Part shown: positions 6,682 through 6,728 of the stretch, one piece after another | How the letters are laid out: every line of letters begins with the position of its first letter | Position numbering within the stretch: position 1 is the stretch's first letter | Assembly (NCBI GenBank): GCA_023459435.1 | Contig: JAEWUL010000269.1 | Span: 1 to 6,728 of the forward strand | Reading direction: 5' to 3' | Length of the DNA stretch: 6,728 nt | Source: Bacteroidota bacterium | Lineage (GTDB): Bacteria > Bacteroidota > Bacteroidia > Bacteroidales > WCHB1-69 | Made by a program: the position numbers and the translations under genes | The notes under the pieces: model-generated | Seen by the model: only the letters and a program-made list of their open reading frames with translations | Database searches by the model: none | What the model was told of the DNA's origin: nothing

Positions 6682-6728
6682 CAATAATCTTTCATTTCTG
6701 ATGTGATAGAAGACGATTTAATGGTAAG
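6682..6728. repeat. Direct repeat copy 2 (47 bases) at the window end, probable assembly artefact
   Basis: It is an exact copy of 6186-6232, offset by 496 bases and ending at the final base. It is out of frame with the upstream ATPase sequence, introduces a stop, and replaces what should be the region between Walker A and the Q-loop. An exact repeat of this size that ends at a sequence end is what a k-mer assembler leaves when it joins a contig end wrongly. Confidence 0.85.

Noticed and set aside
6186..6728. The two 47-base copies as termini of a mobile element or an integration duplication
   Set aside because: The stretch between them is continuous ATPase coding sequence with no transposase, and one copy ends exactly at the sequence end, which fits an assembly artefact better.

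Overview
The window is AT-rich DNA from a member of the Bacteroidota, most likely an anaerobic Bacteroidales-type lineage; the genus cannot be read from the sequence. Three things support this: a Bacteroidota-type -7 promoter element (TAnnTTTG) before sufC, starts that lack strong Shine-Dalgarno sequences, and a secreted protein with a type IX secretion (Por) C-terminal sorting domain. The nearest relatives of all five genes also appear to be Bacteroidota proteins.

Layout, left to right. Bases 1-816 (minus) hold most of a lipid acyltransferase of the GlsA/'putative hemolysin' PlsC-like family, whose C-terminus runs off the left edge. Bases 817-1022 are a divergent promoter region. Bases 1023-3197 (plus) are a tight sufC-sufD pair for Fe-S cluster assembly, with neither sufB nor sufS beside it. 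It converges on a minus-strand run that reads right to left: a DRA/CcmA-type ABC ATPase (N-terminus missing at the right edge), its six-helix ABC-2 permease (4-base overlap), and after only 15 bases a secreted peptidylarginine deiminase of 677 residues.

The deiminase is the most interesting gene. It carries the catalytic Asp, His-x-Asp and Cys of the PAD_porph family. It also carries the Arg-x-Arg pair and the Tyr that in Porphyromonas gingivalis PPAD hold the C-terminal carboxylate of the substrate. This predicts a protein/peptide C-terminal arginine deiminase rather than a cytoplasmic agmatine deiminase. It has an extra N-terminal CARDB-like beta domain not present in PPAD as I know it, followed by catalytic, Ig-like and T9SS sorting domains.

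The last 47 bases of the window repeat exactly a stretch about 0.5 kb inside the ATPase gene. They cut the ATPase reading frame just upstream of the Q-loop, where Walker A should follow. This looks like an assembly artefact at a contig end rather than biology, so the ATPase should be treated as truncated, not as a pseudogene.
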